From assembly GCA_002309695.1 (NCBI GenBank), contig DBXV01000012.1, positions 163,254-227,253 on the forward strand: a stretch of DNA of 64,000 nucleotides, given 5' to 3'. Below the pieces are notes generated by a model. That model did no database searches. It was not told the origin of the DNA and was given only the letters and a program-made list of their open reading frames with translations. The stretch is from Myxococcales bacterium UBA1203. Its GTDB lineage: Bacteria > Myxococcota > Myxococcia > Myxococcales > UBA5297. Shown piece by piece: positions 26,352-34,844 of this stretch (its first letter is position 1; every line of letters starts with the position of its first letter). Both the position numbers and the translations under genes were made by a program.

Positions 26352-27503
26352 ATGTCCCTTGTGCGTCTCCAGAAGGTCTTGGCGCAGGCGGGTGTCGCCT
26401 CGCGCCGCAAGGCGGAGGAGCTCATTGCCGCCGGCAAGGTCGAGGTGAACGGCGCCATCGTTCGGGAGCAGGGGGTTCGCGTCGAACCTGGCCGCGACCT
26501 GATTCGGGTGAACGGCCGGCTCCTCGATGACCGTCAGAAGAAGGTTTACTTCGTTCTCTACAAGCCGCCCGAGGTCGTCACGACGCTCAGCGACCCGCAG
26601 GGACGGACGACAGTGGCATCTCTGCTGACGGGCGTGCGCGAGAGGGTCTTCGCGGTGGGCCGTCTGGACTACGACGCCGAGGGCGCGCTCATCATCACCA
26701 ACGACGGCGACCTGGCGAACCGTCTGATGCACCCGCGCTTTCAGGTGCCCCGCGTCTATCTGGCGAAGGTCAAAGGAACGCCGGATGAGGCCACGCTGGA
26801 GCAGGCGAGGAAGGGCATTCGGCTCGACGACGGCATGGTTCGGCCGGCGGAAGTGGAAGCGGGCGAGACGGCCGAGCGGAACACCTGGGTCAAGCTGGTC
26901 CTGAACGAGGGCCGCCCGCATCTGGTGAAGCGGTTTTTCGCGGCGCTGGGACATCCGGTGGTCCGCCTCTACCGGCCTTTTTACGGAGGCGTCAGCGCGG
27001 AGGGGATGCGCCCCGGCGAGCTGAGGCAGCTGACGCCGGCGGAGGTGGCGCTTCTCCAGAACGGCGGACGCGCGCCGATTCCCGCCATTTCGGCCATCAA
27101 GGCGCCGCCGCGCAGGCATCGGGCCTCGGAAAATTCCGAGGAATCCGCGTCAGTTCCGGAGGCGTCTCAGTCCGGGCAGCCGAAGCGTCCGGAGCGGGCG
27201 GCCGTTTTTACCGACGCCATGGAAGCCGCTCTGTTTGATGGAGAAGGGCGGCGCGGCAGCCGGAAAAAGGAATCGCCCTCGGACGTTCCTTCACGCCGGA
27301 AGTTCACGCCGAAGCATGGCGGCAGCGGAAAGCGGACGGATGACCGTTCGGAAAAGGCCGCCCCCCGTGCGTGGAACGTGGCGCTGCCTCATGCGGAAAA
27401 GCGGCGGACGCCCTCGAAAAGTTCCAGCACCAGGCCTTTGGAGCGCACTCCGAAAGGCCGTCCGCCGGGCGCGCGGCGCTCTCCAGGACGCGGCCGCCGC
27501 TGA
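26352..27503 (+). CDS. rluB: Ribosomal large subunit pseudouridine synthase B-like protein
   Basis: 383 residues. RsuA/RluB family enzyme with an N-terminal S4 RNA-binding domain (RLQKVLAQAGVASRRKAEEL) and the catalytic domain with VFAVGRLDYDAEGALIITND, where the GRLD Asp is the nucleophile. FYGGVSAEGMRPGELRQLTP closes the fold. The C-terminal 120 residues are a disordered, Lys/Arg/Ser-rich tail that may add RNA affinity. ATG 26352 has AGGAG 6-10 nt upstream. Followed 97 nt later by the HEAT lipoprotein gene on the same strand. Confidence 0.92.
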   Translation: MSLVRLQKVLAQAGVASRRKAEELIAAGKVEVNGAIVREQGVRVEPGRDLIRVNGRLLDDRQKKVYFVLYKPPEVVTTLSDPQGRTTVASLLTGVRERVFAVGRLDYDAEGALIITNDGDLANRLMHPRFQVPRVYLAKVKGTPDEATLEQARKGIRLDDGMVRPAEVEAGETAERNTWVKLVLNEGRPHLVKRFFAALGHPVVRLYRPFYGGVSAEGMRPGELRQLTPAEVALLQNGGRAPIPAISAIKAPPRRHRASENSEESASVPEASQSGQPKRPERAAVFTDAMEAALFDGEGRRGSRKKESPSDVPSRRKFTPKHGGSGKRTDDRSEKAAPRAWNVALPHAEKRRTPSKSSSTRPLERTPKGRPPGARRSPGRGRR

Positions 27504-27600
27504 ATTTGAATCAGAACCGCCGAATCGAACTCTCCGAAGCGCGCATTTTCTCCGCCTTCATTGTCAGAACCCCCACAAGCCCTTTCCGACGAGGTCTGTC

Positions 27601-30024
27601 GTGTCCCGAAAAAACGGCCATCCCTCCCTGAAAAAGTTCAGCCTTCTCCTGCTTGGAATCCTTGCCGCCGGAGGCTGCACCCGAGAGCACGAGCAGCTGC
27701 TGCTGGACGCGGAGTCCGAGCGGGCTGAGGTCCGGGCCCGCGCCATCGGCCGCATCGCTCAGGATCCGTGGCCCAACGATGACGCGGTCCTCTTCAAGGC
27801 CTCCCGGGATGAGTCGTGGGCGGTGCGCGTCGAAGCCGCAAAGGCGCTCTATCTGAAAAAGGAAGATGCCCGCGTGCCCGCGCTGCTGCGCTCTCTGCTG
27901 GATGACCCTGTCATCGAGGTGCAGACCTACGCGGTGAAGGGCCTGCTGAACGACCCGACGCCGGCCAATGTCGCCTACGTGCGCAATGCCTTCCTGCGCA
28001 AAAGCGGGGAGACGCGGACGATGATTGCCGGCGAGGCCTCCGCTGACATGCTCGCTGACTTCATTCATCGGGAAGCCGAAGAGCGCTGGAAGAAGGTCAT
28101 CGAAGAGCTGGAGGTTCCGGCTCCGGCCCGTCAGGCCGTTGCTGCGCGCGTTCTGGGCGAGAGCGGGCGCGTTTCCGAGGCGGAGCCGATTCTGGCCGGG
28201 CTGCTCAAGGATCCGTCTCCCTATGTGGTGGCCGGAGCGCTCGAAGGTCTGGCGGCACTTGGGACCGGCATCAGCAGCGCCAGCAAGGACGCGGTTCTGG
28301 AACTTCTTGAAGACGAGACGCCCTTTGTCCGCGCTCAGGCCGCGCGCACGGCGGCTGTTCTGGAACTGTCGGCGGCAGTGCCAGCGATTCGTGAGCTGGC
28401 CGAAAAAGGCGGCGAGGAGTCGGCGGACGCCATCCGCGCGCTGGGCGAGCTTTCGTCGAAGGATGCTTCCCGTCAGCAGGCGTCTTTGGCGCTGTGTGCC
28501 CTTCTGGATGCCAGCAAACCGGCCACGGCCGAAGCGGTGGCGGCAACCATTCGCCGGAACAAAATCACCTGCGACATGACTTCGGTGGGCAAGGACCTGG
28601 AGACCGGCGGCGCCGTTGCTCTCTCCGCGCTCACGTCGCTGACCCGCATTCAGGCGCCCGAACTGGCCGACAAAATGATTACGCTGCTCGATGCCGAGGA
28701 CACGGCGCTGCGGACGGAGGCCTGGCGGGCGCTGTCCAATCTGACGGAGCTGCCGCAGGTGCGCGCTGAGCTGGAGAAGCGTCTGACCGAGCGTTTTGCC
28801 TCGTATGACAGCCTGACCGCCTCGTGGCTGCCCATGGAGCTGGTCCACGGCAAGTGGCCGGAGAGCAAGTTTGAGTCGCCGGAGCACGACCACAGCCATG
28901 CCCACGATGACCATGACGACGCGCCTGTGCCGGAGCTCTCCGACAAGGATGTGGAGAATCTTCTGAAAGACAGCTCGGCCACGCTGACGACCGGGCAGAA
29001 GAAGAGCGGCCTGCAGAAGCTCATGGGGCGGCTGGACAAAATCGCGAAGGACCGCACCGAGGCGCTGGGACTCAAGACGGCCGACCTGAAGACGCTGTTC
29101 GCCTACCGCGACAATTTCATTCCCGACCTCCCGCCCGATGAGGACGCTGTTTTTGATGCGCAGCTCGTGGCGCTGTCCCGGCTTCCCGGCGTCCCTCTGA
29201 CCGACAAGACGCTGGAGAATCTGTGGATGACGCCGGCCAGCCGCGAGCGCGCCTGTGAGATTGCGGGCGTGAGGATTGAGATTGCCGGCGCGCCCGATGG
29301 CCAGAATGCGGAGACCGAAAAGAAGGCCGCGCGTTCCGGAATGAATACCGAGGAAATTCTTCGCCGCTGTCTGCGAGACCGCATTCGCGAGCATCAGGAG
29401 GCGGCGCTGCGCGGGCTGGTGCGCCAGGGTCCGAAGGCCGCTCATCTGATTGCCGAGGCTCTGGCCGAGCGCACGGAGCAGAGGGCGTCGCTGATTCGTG
29501 CCCTGATGGAGCTGGATGCCGAGAAGGAATCGCTGCCCGTTATTCGTTCGCTTCTCAGAGAAGGCGGCGAGGACGGCGAGGCTGCCATCGAGGCTGTCGC
29601 GGCCATGAACGATCAGGCGTCCGTTCCGGAGCTGCTGCAAAAGCTGCGTGACCCCGCGCTGCGCGAGCGCCCCCAGGTCATTGCCGCGCTGGGAAAGCTC
29701 GGCGGCGACGAGACGAACAAAGAGAAGGTGGACGACGCGCTGTTCCGCGAGCTGTTCAGCGACAGGCGCGCTGTTCGTGCCGCGGCTCTCCAGGCGCTGA
29801 GTGAGCGGAAAACCGCGGCGGCGAACGGCAAGGCGGCGGCTCTGAGATACGACTATTTCGCCGATGTGCGCGCGCTGGCGGTCAGGCTCTTCGGTGAAGC
29901 GCCTGCGCGGCCGGCGGCAGACGCTTCGGGACAGGCGGCGAAGGCCGCTTCTGCGGAGACGGCGGCGGCACCAGCTCCCGCTCCCGCGTCAGAAGCGCCC
30001 TCTGCGGAGGCGCAGGAAAAGTGA
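27601..30024 (+). CDS. HEAT-repeat lipoprotein with His/Asp-rich insert
   Basis: 807 residues from GTG 27601 (GAGG 8 nt upstream). The signal FSLLLLGILAAGGC ends in a lipobox. Almost the whole mature protein is HEAT/PBS-lyase-like helical repeats (DESWAVRVEAAKALYLKKED, DDPVIEVQTYAVKGLLND, DETPFVRAQAARTAAVLELS). At about residues 420-435 a short insert EHDHSHAHDDHDD breaks the repeats and could bind Zn, Ni or Co. The C-terminus is an Ala/Pro tail. The protein is likely anchored in the outer or inner membrane facing the periplasm. HEAT proteins act as scaffolds; no enzymatic function is apparent. Confidence 0.8.
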   Translation: MSRKNGHPSLKKFSLLLLGILAAGGCTREHEQLLLDAESERAEVRARAIGRIAQDPWPNDDAVLFKASRDESWAVRVEAAKALYLKKEDARVPALLRSLLDDPVIEVQTYAVKGLLNDPTPANVAYVRNAFLRKSGETRTMIAGEASADMLADFIHREAEERWKKVIEELEVPAPARQAVAARVLGESGRVSEAEPILAGLLKDPSPYVVAGALEGLAALGTGISSASKDAVLELLEDETPFVRAQAARTAAVLELSAAVPAIRELAEKGGEESADAIRALGELSSKDASRQQASLALCALLDASKPATAEAVAATIRRNKITCDMTSVGKDLETGGAVALSALTSLTRIQAPELADKMITLLDAEDTALRTEAWRALSNLTELPQVRAELEKRLTERFASYDSLTASWLPMELVHGKWPESKFESPEHDHSHAHDDHDDAPVPELSDKDVENLLKDSSATLTTGQKKSGLQKLMGRLDKIAKDRTEALGLKTADLKTLFAYRDNFIPDLPPDEDAVFDAQLVALSRLPGVPLTDKTLENLWMTPASRERACEIAGVRIEIAGAPDGQNAETEKKAARSGMNTEEILRRCLRDRIREHQEAALRGLVRQGPKAAHLIAEALAERTEQRASLIRALMELDAEKESLPVIRSLLREGGEDGEAAIEAVAAMNDQASVPELLQKLRDPALRERPQVIAALGKLGGDETNKEKVDDALFRELFSDRRAVRAAALQALSERKTAAANGKAAALRYDYFADVRALAVRLFGEAPARPAADASGQAAKAASAETAAAPAPAPASEAPSAEAQEK

Positions 30025-30090
30025 GACAGCCGCCTTTCGGCGGTCCGGCGTGCAAAAGTTTTCGCATCACGGCTCAGACAGGAGGTCACC

Positions 30091-31053
30091 ATGGGACTGT
30101 TGGAGTGGCTCAAACGGAAATTCGGCAGGGGAACACCCGAGCAGAAACTGATTGAGGGCGAGGTGGATCCCCGCCTGTCGAAGACGAAGGAAGAACTCTG
30201 CAAGGAGCTGGACGAGGCGGCGGAGAAGGCCAAAGCAACGGACGCCCGAGTGGATGAGCTCAAGCGGGCCTATGCCGGGCTCCTCAATGACCAGCAGTCG
30301 TTCCAGAAGCGCCTTCAAAAGGAGAAGGAGCGGGCCATCGCCGAAGGTTCCGCCAAGGTCGTCCGCGAGCTTCTCGACGTGAGCGATGAGATTGACCGCG
30401 CGCTGGACGCATCCGCAGACGAGACGGGACCTCTGGCTGAGGGTGTTCGGATGATTCACGGGTCCATGCAGGGGCGGCTGACGAAGCTGGGCGTGGAGCG
30501 GATGGAGCTCAAGGGCAAGCTGTACAACCCGACCATGGCCGAGGCGCTGGAGGTCGTTCCCGTGGAAGGCGCCGATCAGGACGAGGTGATTCTCGACGTA
30601 TTTCGCGCCGGTTATCTGATGAACGGGCAGGTGGTGCGCGAAGCCAAAGTGCGCGTCGGCCGCTACATCCCGCCCGCGCCGCCGCCCGCTCCGGAACCTG
30701 CGCCCGAATCTGAAGAAGCCAGGCCGGAGTCCCAATCTGAATCTGCCCCGGCGCCCGCTGCGCAGGATGCTGCAGCGCCGGCCGGAGGCGAGAGCGCCGG
30801 AAATGCCGGTGAAAACGGTGAAGGTCAGAAGCAGGAACAGCCGGAGGCTCCGTCAGCGCCTGCCGAAGCGGTGAAGGCAGACGAGGCAAAGCCTGAGGAA
30901 GCAAAGGCCGAAGAACCGAAGCCCGCCGAAGCTGCCCCTGAGGCGGCGGTTCAGTCCCAGCCGTCAGACGCGGCCGCTGCGGAACAGCAGCCGGCACCTT
31001 CTGCGGCGTCACCGGAGGCCGCTCCGGCCTCTGATTCACCGAAGGCTTCCTGA
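30091..31053 (+). CDS. grpE: GrpE nucleotide-exchange factor with long acidic C-terminal extension
   Basis: 320 residues from ATG 30091 behind GGAGGT. Residues 45-195 fit GrpE: a long coiled coil (KRAYAGLLNDQQSFQKRLQK), LLDVSDEIDRALD, then the beta-wing region (YNPTMAEALEVVPVEGADQD, VFRAGYLMNGQVVREAKVRV). GrpE drives ADP release from DnaK. The final 120 residues are Ala/Pro/Glu-rich low complexity that typical GrpE proteins (about 200 residues) lack. No dnaK or dnaJ is adjacent. One base separates its stop from the GTG of the next gene. Confidence 0.85.
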   Translation: MGLLEWLKRKFGRGTPEQKLIEGEVDPRLSKTKEELCKELDEAAEKAKATDARVDELKRAYAGLLNDQQSFQKRLQKEKERAIAEGSAKVVRELLDVSDEIDRALDASADETGPLAEGVRMIHGSMQGRLTKLGVERMELKGKLYNPTMAEALEVVPVEGADQDEVILDVFRAGYLMNGQVVREAKVRVGRYIPPAPPPAPEPAPESEEARPESQSESAPAPAAQDAAAPAGGESAGNAGENGEGQKQEQPEAPSAPAEAVKADEAKPEEAKAEEPKPAEAAPEAAVQSQPSDAAAAEQQPAPSAASPEAAPASDSPKAS

Positions 31054-31054
31054 G

Positions 31055-32287
31055 GTGGAGCCTCAGCCAGACAAGGGCGCGGACGCTCTGCCGGGCATCG
31101 TTTCGGACGCGAGTCCGCCTGACGCAGCAGCCGTCCCGCCCTCATCTGACACACCTTCGTCGGACGCTCCCATGCCCTGGCAGGAGCGTCTGGCGTTTGT
31201 GGCCTTCTGGGTGGGCGCCTTCTATCTGGCCGTCTTCACCCTGAGCTATCTGTTCGGCCACAACCCGTTCGACCTGACCAACTTCAGGCGCTGGGACTCG
31301 GGCCTCTACGAGAAAATCAGCAGGTCCGGTTACTTCCTCAGCTTCAGTCCGAAGACCGGCGAGATTCAGGGCAACTGCGGGTGGTTCCCCCTCTACCCGC
31401 TCCTCGTGCGCATCCTCCGGGAAGTGCTGCCGCTGAACTTCTCCGAGGCGGCCTTTACCGTTTCCGCTGTCTCCACGACGCTGGCCGCCTGGGCGTTTTC
31501 GCTGCTCATGGACGAGGCGAAGGTCATCTCGCGGGACTGGGGAATGTTCTTCTTCCTCTTCTTCCCGGGGAGTCTCTTTCTTCTCGCGGCCTACCCTTTA
31601 AGCCTCTGCATTCTCTTCGCCGTCCTCTCGTATCTGGCTGTGATGCGGCGGCGGTATCTCCTTTCGGGCGCGTTCTGCTTTTTCGCCTGCGCGTCCTACA
31701 GCACGGGCTTCCTGACCTGCGCCGTCCTCGGGCTCTTCGTCCTCTGGGAGTCTTGGGAGGAAAAGGCGGGACTTCGGGCGGCCATCGTCCGGCTGCTTCA
31801 GACCTCGGTGCTGGGCTTCCTCGGATTCATCGCTGTTCAGCTGGTCATCTTCGCCTTCACCGGGAACCCGACGGCTTTCTTCGAGACGCAGGCAAAATAC
31901 GGTCATGGGCTGCACAACCCGCTGGCGACGCTCATCCGCTTTATCGGCAGGACGCAGGAAAAGTCGGTCTCGGCGAGCGGCATGGGATTCATCTCTCTCA
32001 TCTTTGCCGTCTTCGCCGTCATTCTCCTCACACTTGCCGTCCAGCGGGGGATGCTGCGCAGAAAGGGCACACGTCTGGGCTTTCTCTGCCTGTCCGTGAC
32101 GTGGCTCTTTTTGCTGGTCATGGGTGCAGGTGTGGCGCCCTGCCGCCAATACCTGCTCTGCTCCGGCGCTTCCCTCGTTTTGGGCGACAGGCGCGTGCCC
32201 GTCCGCTGCCGATGGTTCCTCGCCCTTTTGTCTGCGGCGGCCCTCATCCTCGAAATGAAATACTTTCTCGAAAACCGGCAGATTTAG
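31055..32287 (+). CDS. PIG-V-like polytopic mannosyltransferase-type membrane protein
   Basis: 410 residues if the GTG at 31055 is used, which is 2 nt from the grpE stop; ATG 31172 is an alternative start. A disordered N-terminus is followed by about nine hydrophobic helices. The first loop has FRRWDSGLYEKISRSGYF and a Trp-rich GNCGWFPLYPLLVRIL, which match the WDxxxY and FFPLYP-type motifs of PIG-V/GT50-like lipid-sugar-dependent mannosyltransferases. FFFLFFPGSLFLLAAYPLSL is also typical. Likely transfers a sugar from a polyprenyl-phosphate donor on the periplasmic side. Acceptor unknown. Confidence 0.7.
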   Translation: MEPQPDKGADALPGIVSDASPPDAAAVPPSSDTPSSDAPMPWQERLAFVAFWVGAFYLAVFTLSYLFGHNPFDLTNFRRWDSGLYEKISRSGYFLSFSPKTGEIQGNCGWFPLYPLLVRILREVLPLNFSEAAFTVSAVSTTLAAWAFSLLMDEAKVISRDWGMFFFLFFPGSLFLLAAYPLSLCILFAVLSYLAVMRRRYLLSGAFCFFACASYSTGFLTCAVLGLFVLWESWEEKAGLRAAIVRLLQTSVLGFLGFIAVQLVIFAFTGNPTAFFETQAKYGHGLHNPLATLIRFIGRTQEKSVSASGMGFISLIFAVFAVILLTLAVQRGMLRRKGTRLGFLCLSVTWLFLLVMGAGVAPCRQYLLCSGASLVLGDRRVPVRCRWFLALLSAAALILEMKYFLENRQI

Positions 32288-32443
32288 AGTGGAATGGGGG
32301 GAAGAGATTTCATCGAAGGTCTGTGCTGTTCCCAAAGCGCCCCTTTGGGGATTTGAATGGAATAAAAATCGTTCTGAAAGGGCAAAATATCGAAGACAGG
32401 CAGGGAACCCCGGACGTGGTGGGGCGAGACAGGGGGCATCCAA

Positions 32444-32634
32444 ATGAACCAGAAAAACGAATTTGATTTTACATGCGGGCTCTCCGACGAGGAGCTGACG
32501 GAGCGCTTTCGGCAATCCATCCGCATCGACAATGAAATCCGCAGAAAATAAAGGGACTGCCCGTTGCCAAATATGATAAGGAAACAAAGCGGGCATATTT
32601 GAAATATCCGGACGGCAGGAGAGAATATATCTGA
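32444..32634 (+). pseudogene. Frameshifted small antitoxin-like gene
   Basis: ATG 32444, with AGGGGG upstream, opens a 35-codon frame (GLSDEELTERFRQSIRIDNE) that stops at TAA 32549-32551 right after AGAAAA. One extra A at 32544-32547 would continue as IKGLPVAKYDKETKRAYLKY and PDGRREYI to TGA 32632. The conserved GLPVAKYD...PDGRREY tail resembles small proteins that pair with zeta-type toxins, as I recall them. So this looks like a roughly 63-residue antitoxin with a one-base deletion. Confidence 0.55.
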
Positions 32635-32824
32635 GGCGAGCAATTCGGCGGCGCTGGCGCTGATTCCAGAACTCATAGGCCTCTGTGATGTATTTCATTT
32701 ATATAACAATTCAGATGTGCCGTTCCGCATTTTCAAAAAACGAAAGACGAAATACTTTTTTTGGGAAAATGAATTTTGGAACCAAGATGAAATAGAAAAA
32801 CTCACGGGGAGTTATTTTGAATAG
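32633..32824 (+). pseudogene. C-terminal remnant of a zeta-toxin-like kinase
   Basis: Directly after the antitoxin remnant an open frame reads ALALIPELIGLCDVFHLYNN then SDVPFRIFKKRKTKYFFWEN and ends at TAG 32822-32824. The LYNNS segment followed by a hydrophobic RIFKK matches the LYDNS close to the C-terminus of zeta/UNAG-kinase toxins. The ATPase/kinase part with the P-loop is missing, so the N-terminal two-thirds appear deleted. Confidence 0.45.
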
Positions 32825-33006
32825 CAGTTAGAGCGCGTTCAATACGATCTCCAATGTGAATTTGAATAAGTAGTACATAAAAATAAAGTGTAGTTTCATA
32901 GCTGCGCAATCTGACAAAAAGTGCGAAATTTTCCTTGATTTCCTCTCTCAAACCACATACGCGCCCACCAGTTTGTTGTAGTTCGTTCGCTGCAGTTTTT
33001 TACCCG

Positions 33007-33028
33007 GCCGGAAATTTTCCGGCTTTTT
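33007..33028 (+). terminator. Terminator-like leader hairpin 19 nt before paralogue B
   Basis: GCCGGAA (33007-33013), loop, TTCCGGC (33017-33023), then T5 (33024-33028). CGGAGA and ATG 33048 follow. Sequence and spacing match the hairpin before paralogue A, including the ACGGAGAT ribosome-binding segment. Confidence 0.6.
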
Positions 33029-33047
33029 GATGAACGGAGATAATGCC

Positions 33048-33971
33048 ATGCAACGAAATACTTCGGCAGCAAATGTTTTATTTGGGGGTAAAATTTGTTT
33101 AGGGGTTTTGTCTGTTTTTATTGGTTCGCAGCTGTTGATTGCCTGCGGCGACCCTGAGTCTGATGATGAGGATGAGGGCGGCGGCGGACATGTCGTTCAG
33201 CATGACGACGGATTTATCAACATTCCCGCCGGGAAATTTACCTTAAGCCACAAGACGGCAAACCATTCATCGGGCGATACCGTGAAGTTGAATGCGTTTG
33301 CATTGAAGAAAACACCTGTCACTGTTGCCGAATTTGAGAAATGCGTCGAGGCCGGGGCCTGCAAGTCAGAGCATTATTATGCCTATCGTGCCGAGACGGG
33401 TAACGATGGCATGGTAGATACCGATATGTGCAATTACAATCGAGGCGCTGATTGGAAAAACCATCCGATGAATTGCATCAGTTTGGATGGTGCGAAAGAA
33501 TACTGCAAATGGATTGGCGGGCGCCTGCCGACCGAGGAGGAATGGGAATATGCCTCAACTCATAATGGAACGAAGCATTTGAATACGACCTATCCCTGGG
33601 GGGACGATGCGCCGCAGCATTGTGTGACCGCGCAGTATGCGCTGTATTATGACGACGACACACAAAAGTATTGTCAGGGCAATGTGGCGGCCCCGATGCC
33701 GAATAAGGTAGAGGCGCATGAGGCCGAGGGAACAAGCGACGTTTTGATTCATTCACCTGCAGGCGACAGCCCGCTCGGCCTCGTGGATATGTCCGGGAAT
33801 GTCTGGGAGTGGACAAGTTCGTTGTATGCCAACAACAGTGGTGCAAAGCCCGTTGTCAAGGGCGGTTCCTTCTATAATGAAGATAAAGACCTCTCCGTCT
33901 CCCTTCGCGCCGGCGCCTTTCCCGACCACTTGGCGAAGAGCGAGAATTATGGGCTTCGCTGTGCCAAGTAG
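33048..33971 (+). CDS. SUMF1/FGE-domain lipoprotein (paralogue B)
   Basis: 307 residues from ATG 33048. Lipobox LLIAC-GDPES. This copy lacks the D-A-G repeats; its spacer is a short Asp/Glu/Gly/His stretch. The SUMF1 domain is otherwise like the others: FALKKTPVTVAEFEKCVEAG, WKNHPMNCISLDGAKEYCKW, TTYPWGDDAPQHCVTAQY, GDSPLGLVDMSGNVWEWTSS, KGGSF and YGLRCAK. The loop between KGGSF and YGLRC differs from every other copy. TAG stop. An earlier TTG-ATG in frame at 33027 overlaps the hairpin T-tract and is less likely to be the start. Confidence 0.85.
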   Translation: MQRNTSAANVLFGGKICLGVLSVFIGSQLLIACGDPESDDEDEGGGGHVVQHDDGFINIPAGKFTLSHKTANHSSGDTVKLNAFALKKTPVTVAEFEKCVEAGACKSEHYYAYRAETGNDGMVDTDMCNYNRGADWKNHPMNCISLDGAKEYCKWIGGRLPTEEEWEYASTHNGTKHLNTTYPWGDDAPQHCVTAQYALYYDDDTQKYCQGNVAAPMPNKVEAHEAEGTSDVLIHSPAGDSPLGLVDMSGNVWEWTSSLYANNSGAKPVVKGGSFYNEDKDLSVSLRAGAFPDHLAKSENYGLRCAK

Positions 33972-34005
33972 GAATAAATCAGAATTGCATTTAAGCATAT
34001 AACAA

Positions 34006-34055
34006 CAGCCCTCCCCCAATACATTTATTTTACGTATCGGAGGGGGGCTGTTTGT
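34006..34055 (+). terminator. Family hairpin downstream of paralogue B (copy 3, inverted loop)
   Basis: Arms CAGCCCTCCCCCAATAC (34006-34022) and GTATCGGAGGGGGGCTG (34034-34050) with one wobble and two mismatches. The loop ATTTATTTTAC is close to the reverse complement of the loops in copies 1 and 2. TTTGTAT follows. The flank AAGCATATAAC is still in direct orientation, so only the hairpin interior seems flipped. Confidence 0.7.
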
Positions 34056-34076
34056 ATAATGAAGTTTAGCTTTGAT

Positions 34077-34805
34077 CTATTTTTGTTTTGCACGACGAAA
34101 TTTGAGGAGAAAAATAATTACTGCTATTCCCATTGTTATTCCCGTTAAAACGGCAAATGGCCAGAAGAAAAGTTCTGAGAATACCAGCCACATAAAATCA
34201 ATCCAAATTGAGGCAAGCAGCAAGATTATTGAAATGAGAAGTAATATAATGCAAAAACTAAGTTTTGGTGTTCGTAATTTATTTTTTTCCTTGGAAGATT
34301 CATACAGCTGCCGGATGGGATAGGCAGAAAGAATCATTGGGAAAATCAAAATTATTGCTAAAAACAAATACGAAAACAGATTCTGCAGAAGCGGGAGAAA
34401 AATGCCATAGATTTTTACCCCAGTCGCGTCAGTTTTCGTCACTTTCCGGGCGTTTATTTCAAATTCATAGGCATCCTGCGGAACAACGGAGAAAAAATCT
34501 TTATATAAAAATATCAGACATTTCTGATTTCCCGAACAGGATACGAGCACATCCCGGCCGTAATCCGTCCCAAAGAAGGACGCGCAGTTGTCCTCACATT
34601 CACGAATTTCTAACCGGAGAGGCGGGCCGTGCATAATGTCGTCCGCAGAAAGCCAGACAAATGATATTTTATTGCCATTTTCGGCCTCTATAACTTTTCT
34701 ATGATCTTCCTCATCGCCGGAATCATAACCACGTGCGATGGCTGGGAAAACAATCAGAAAGCAGAGAATCAGAAAACGTGTCATTATTTGAATTCGAGAA
34801 TGCAC
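34077..34805 (-). CDS. Exported membrane protein of unknown family (TDYGR family, member 1)
   Basis: 242 residues. GTG 34805 has AGAGGA 7 nt upstream; ATG 34784 is the alternative. A signal peptide (MTRFLILCFLIVFPAIARG) is followed by about 110 extracytoplasmic residues containing FFGTDYGRDVLVSCSGNQKC, LIFLYKDFFSVVP and FEINARK. Three to four hydrophobic helices follow (NLFSYLFLAIILIFPMILSA, LSFCIILLLISIILLLASIW, FWPFAVLTGITMGIAVIIFL) and a basic tail. The central block is shared with the next gene upstream. Last gene of a four-gene same-strand cluster. I do not recognise the family. Confidence 0.8.
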   Translation of the reverse strand: MHSRIQIMTRFLILCFLIVFPAIARGYDSGDEEDHRKVIEAENGNKISFVWLSADDIMHGPPLRLEIRECEDNCASFFGTDYGRDVLVSCSGNQKCLIFLYKDFFSVVPQDAYEFEINARKVTKTDATGVKIYGIFLPLLQNLFSYLFLAIILIFPMILSAYPIRQLYESSKEKNKLRTPKLSFCIILLLISIILLLASIWIDFMWLVFSELFFWPFAVLTGITMGIAVIIFLLKFRRAKQK

Positions 34806-34844
34806 GAGATTTTCCTCTCAAAGAAAAGTGGAGCGCCGACAGAT

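Noticed and set aside
8797..34055. Family hairpins as an insertion sequence or MITE
   Set aside because: No transposase, no target-site duplication and no copies away from SUMF1 genes in this window; a gene-linked terminator fits better.
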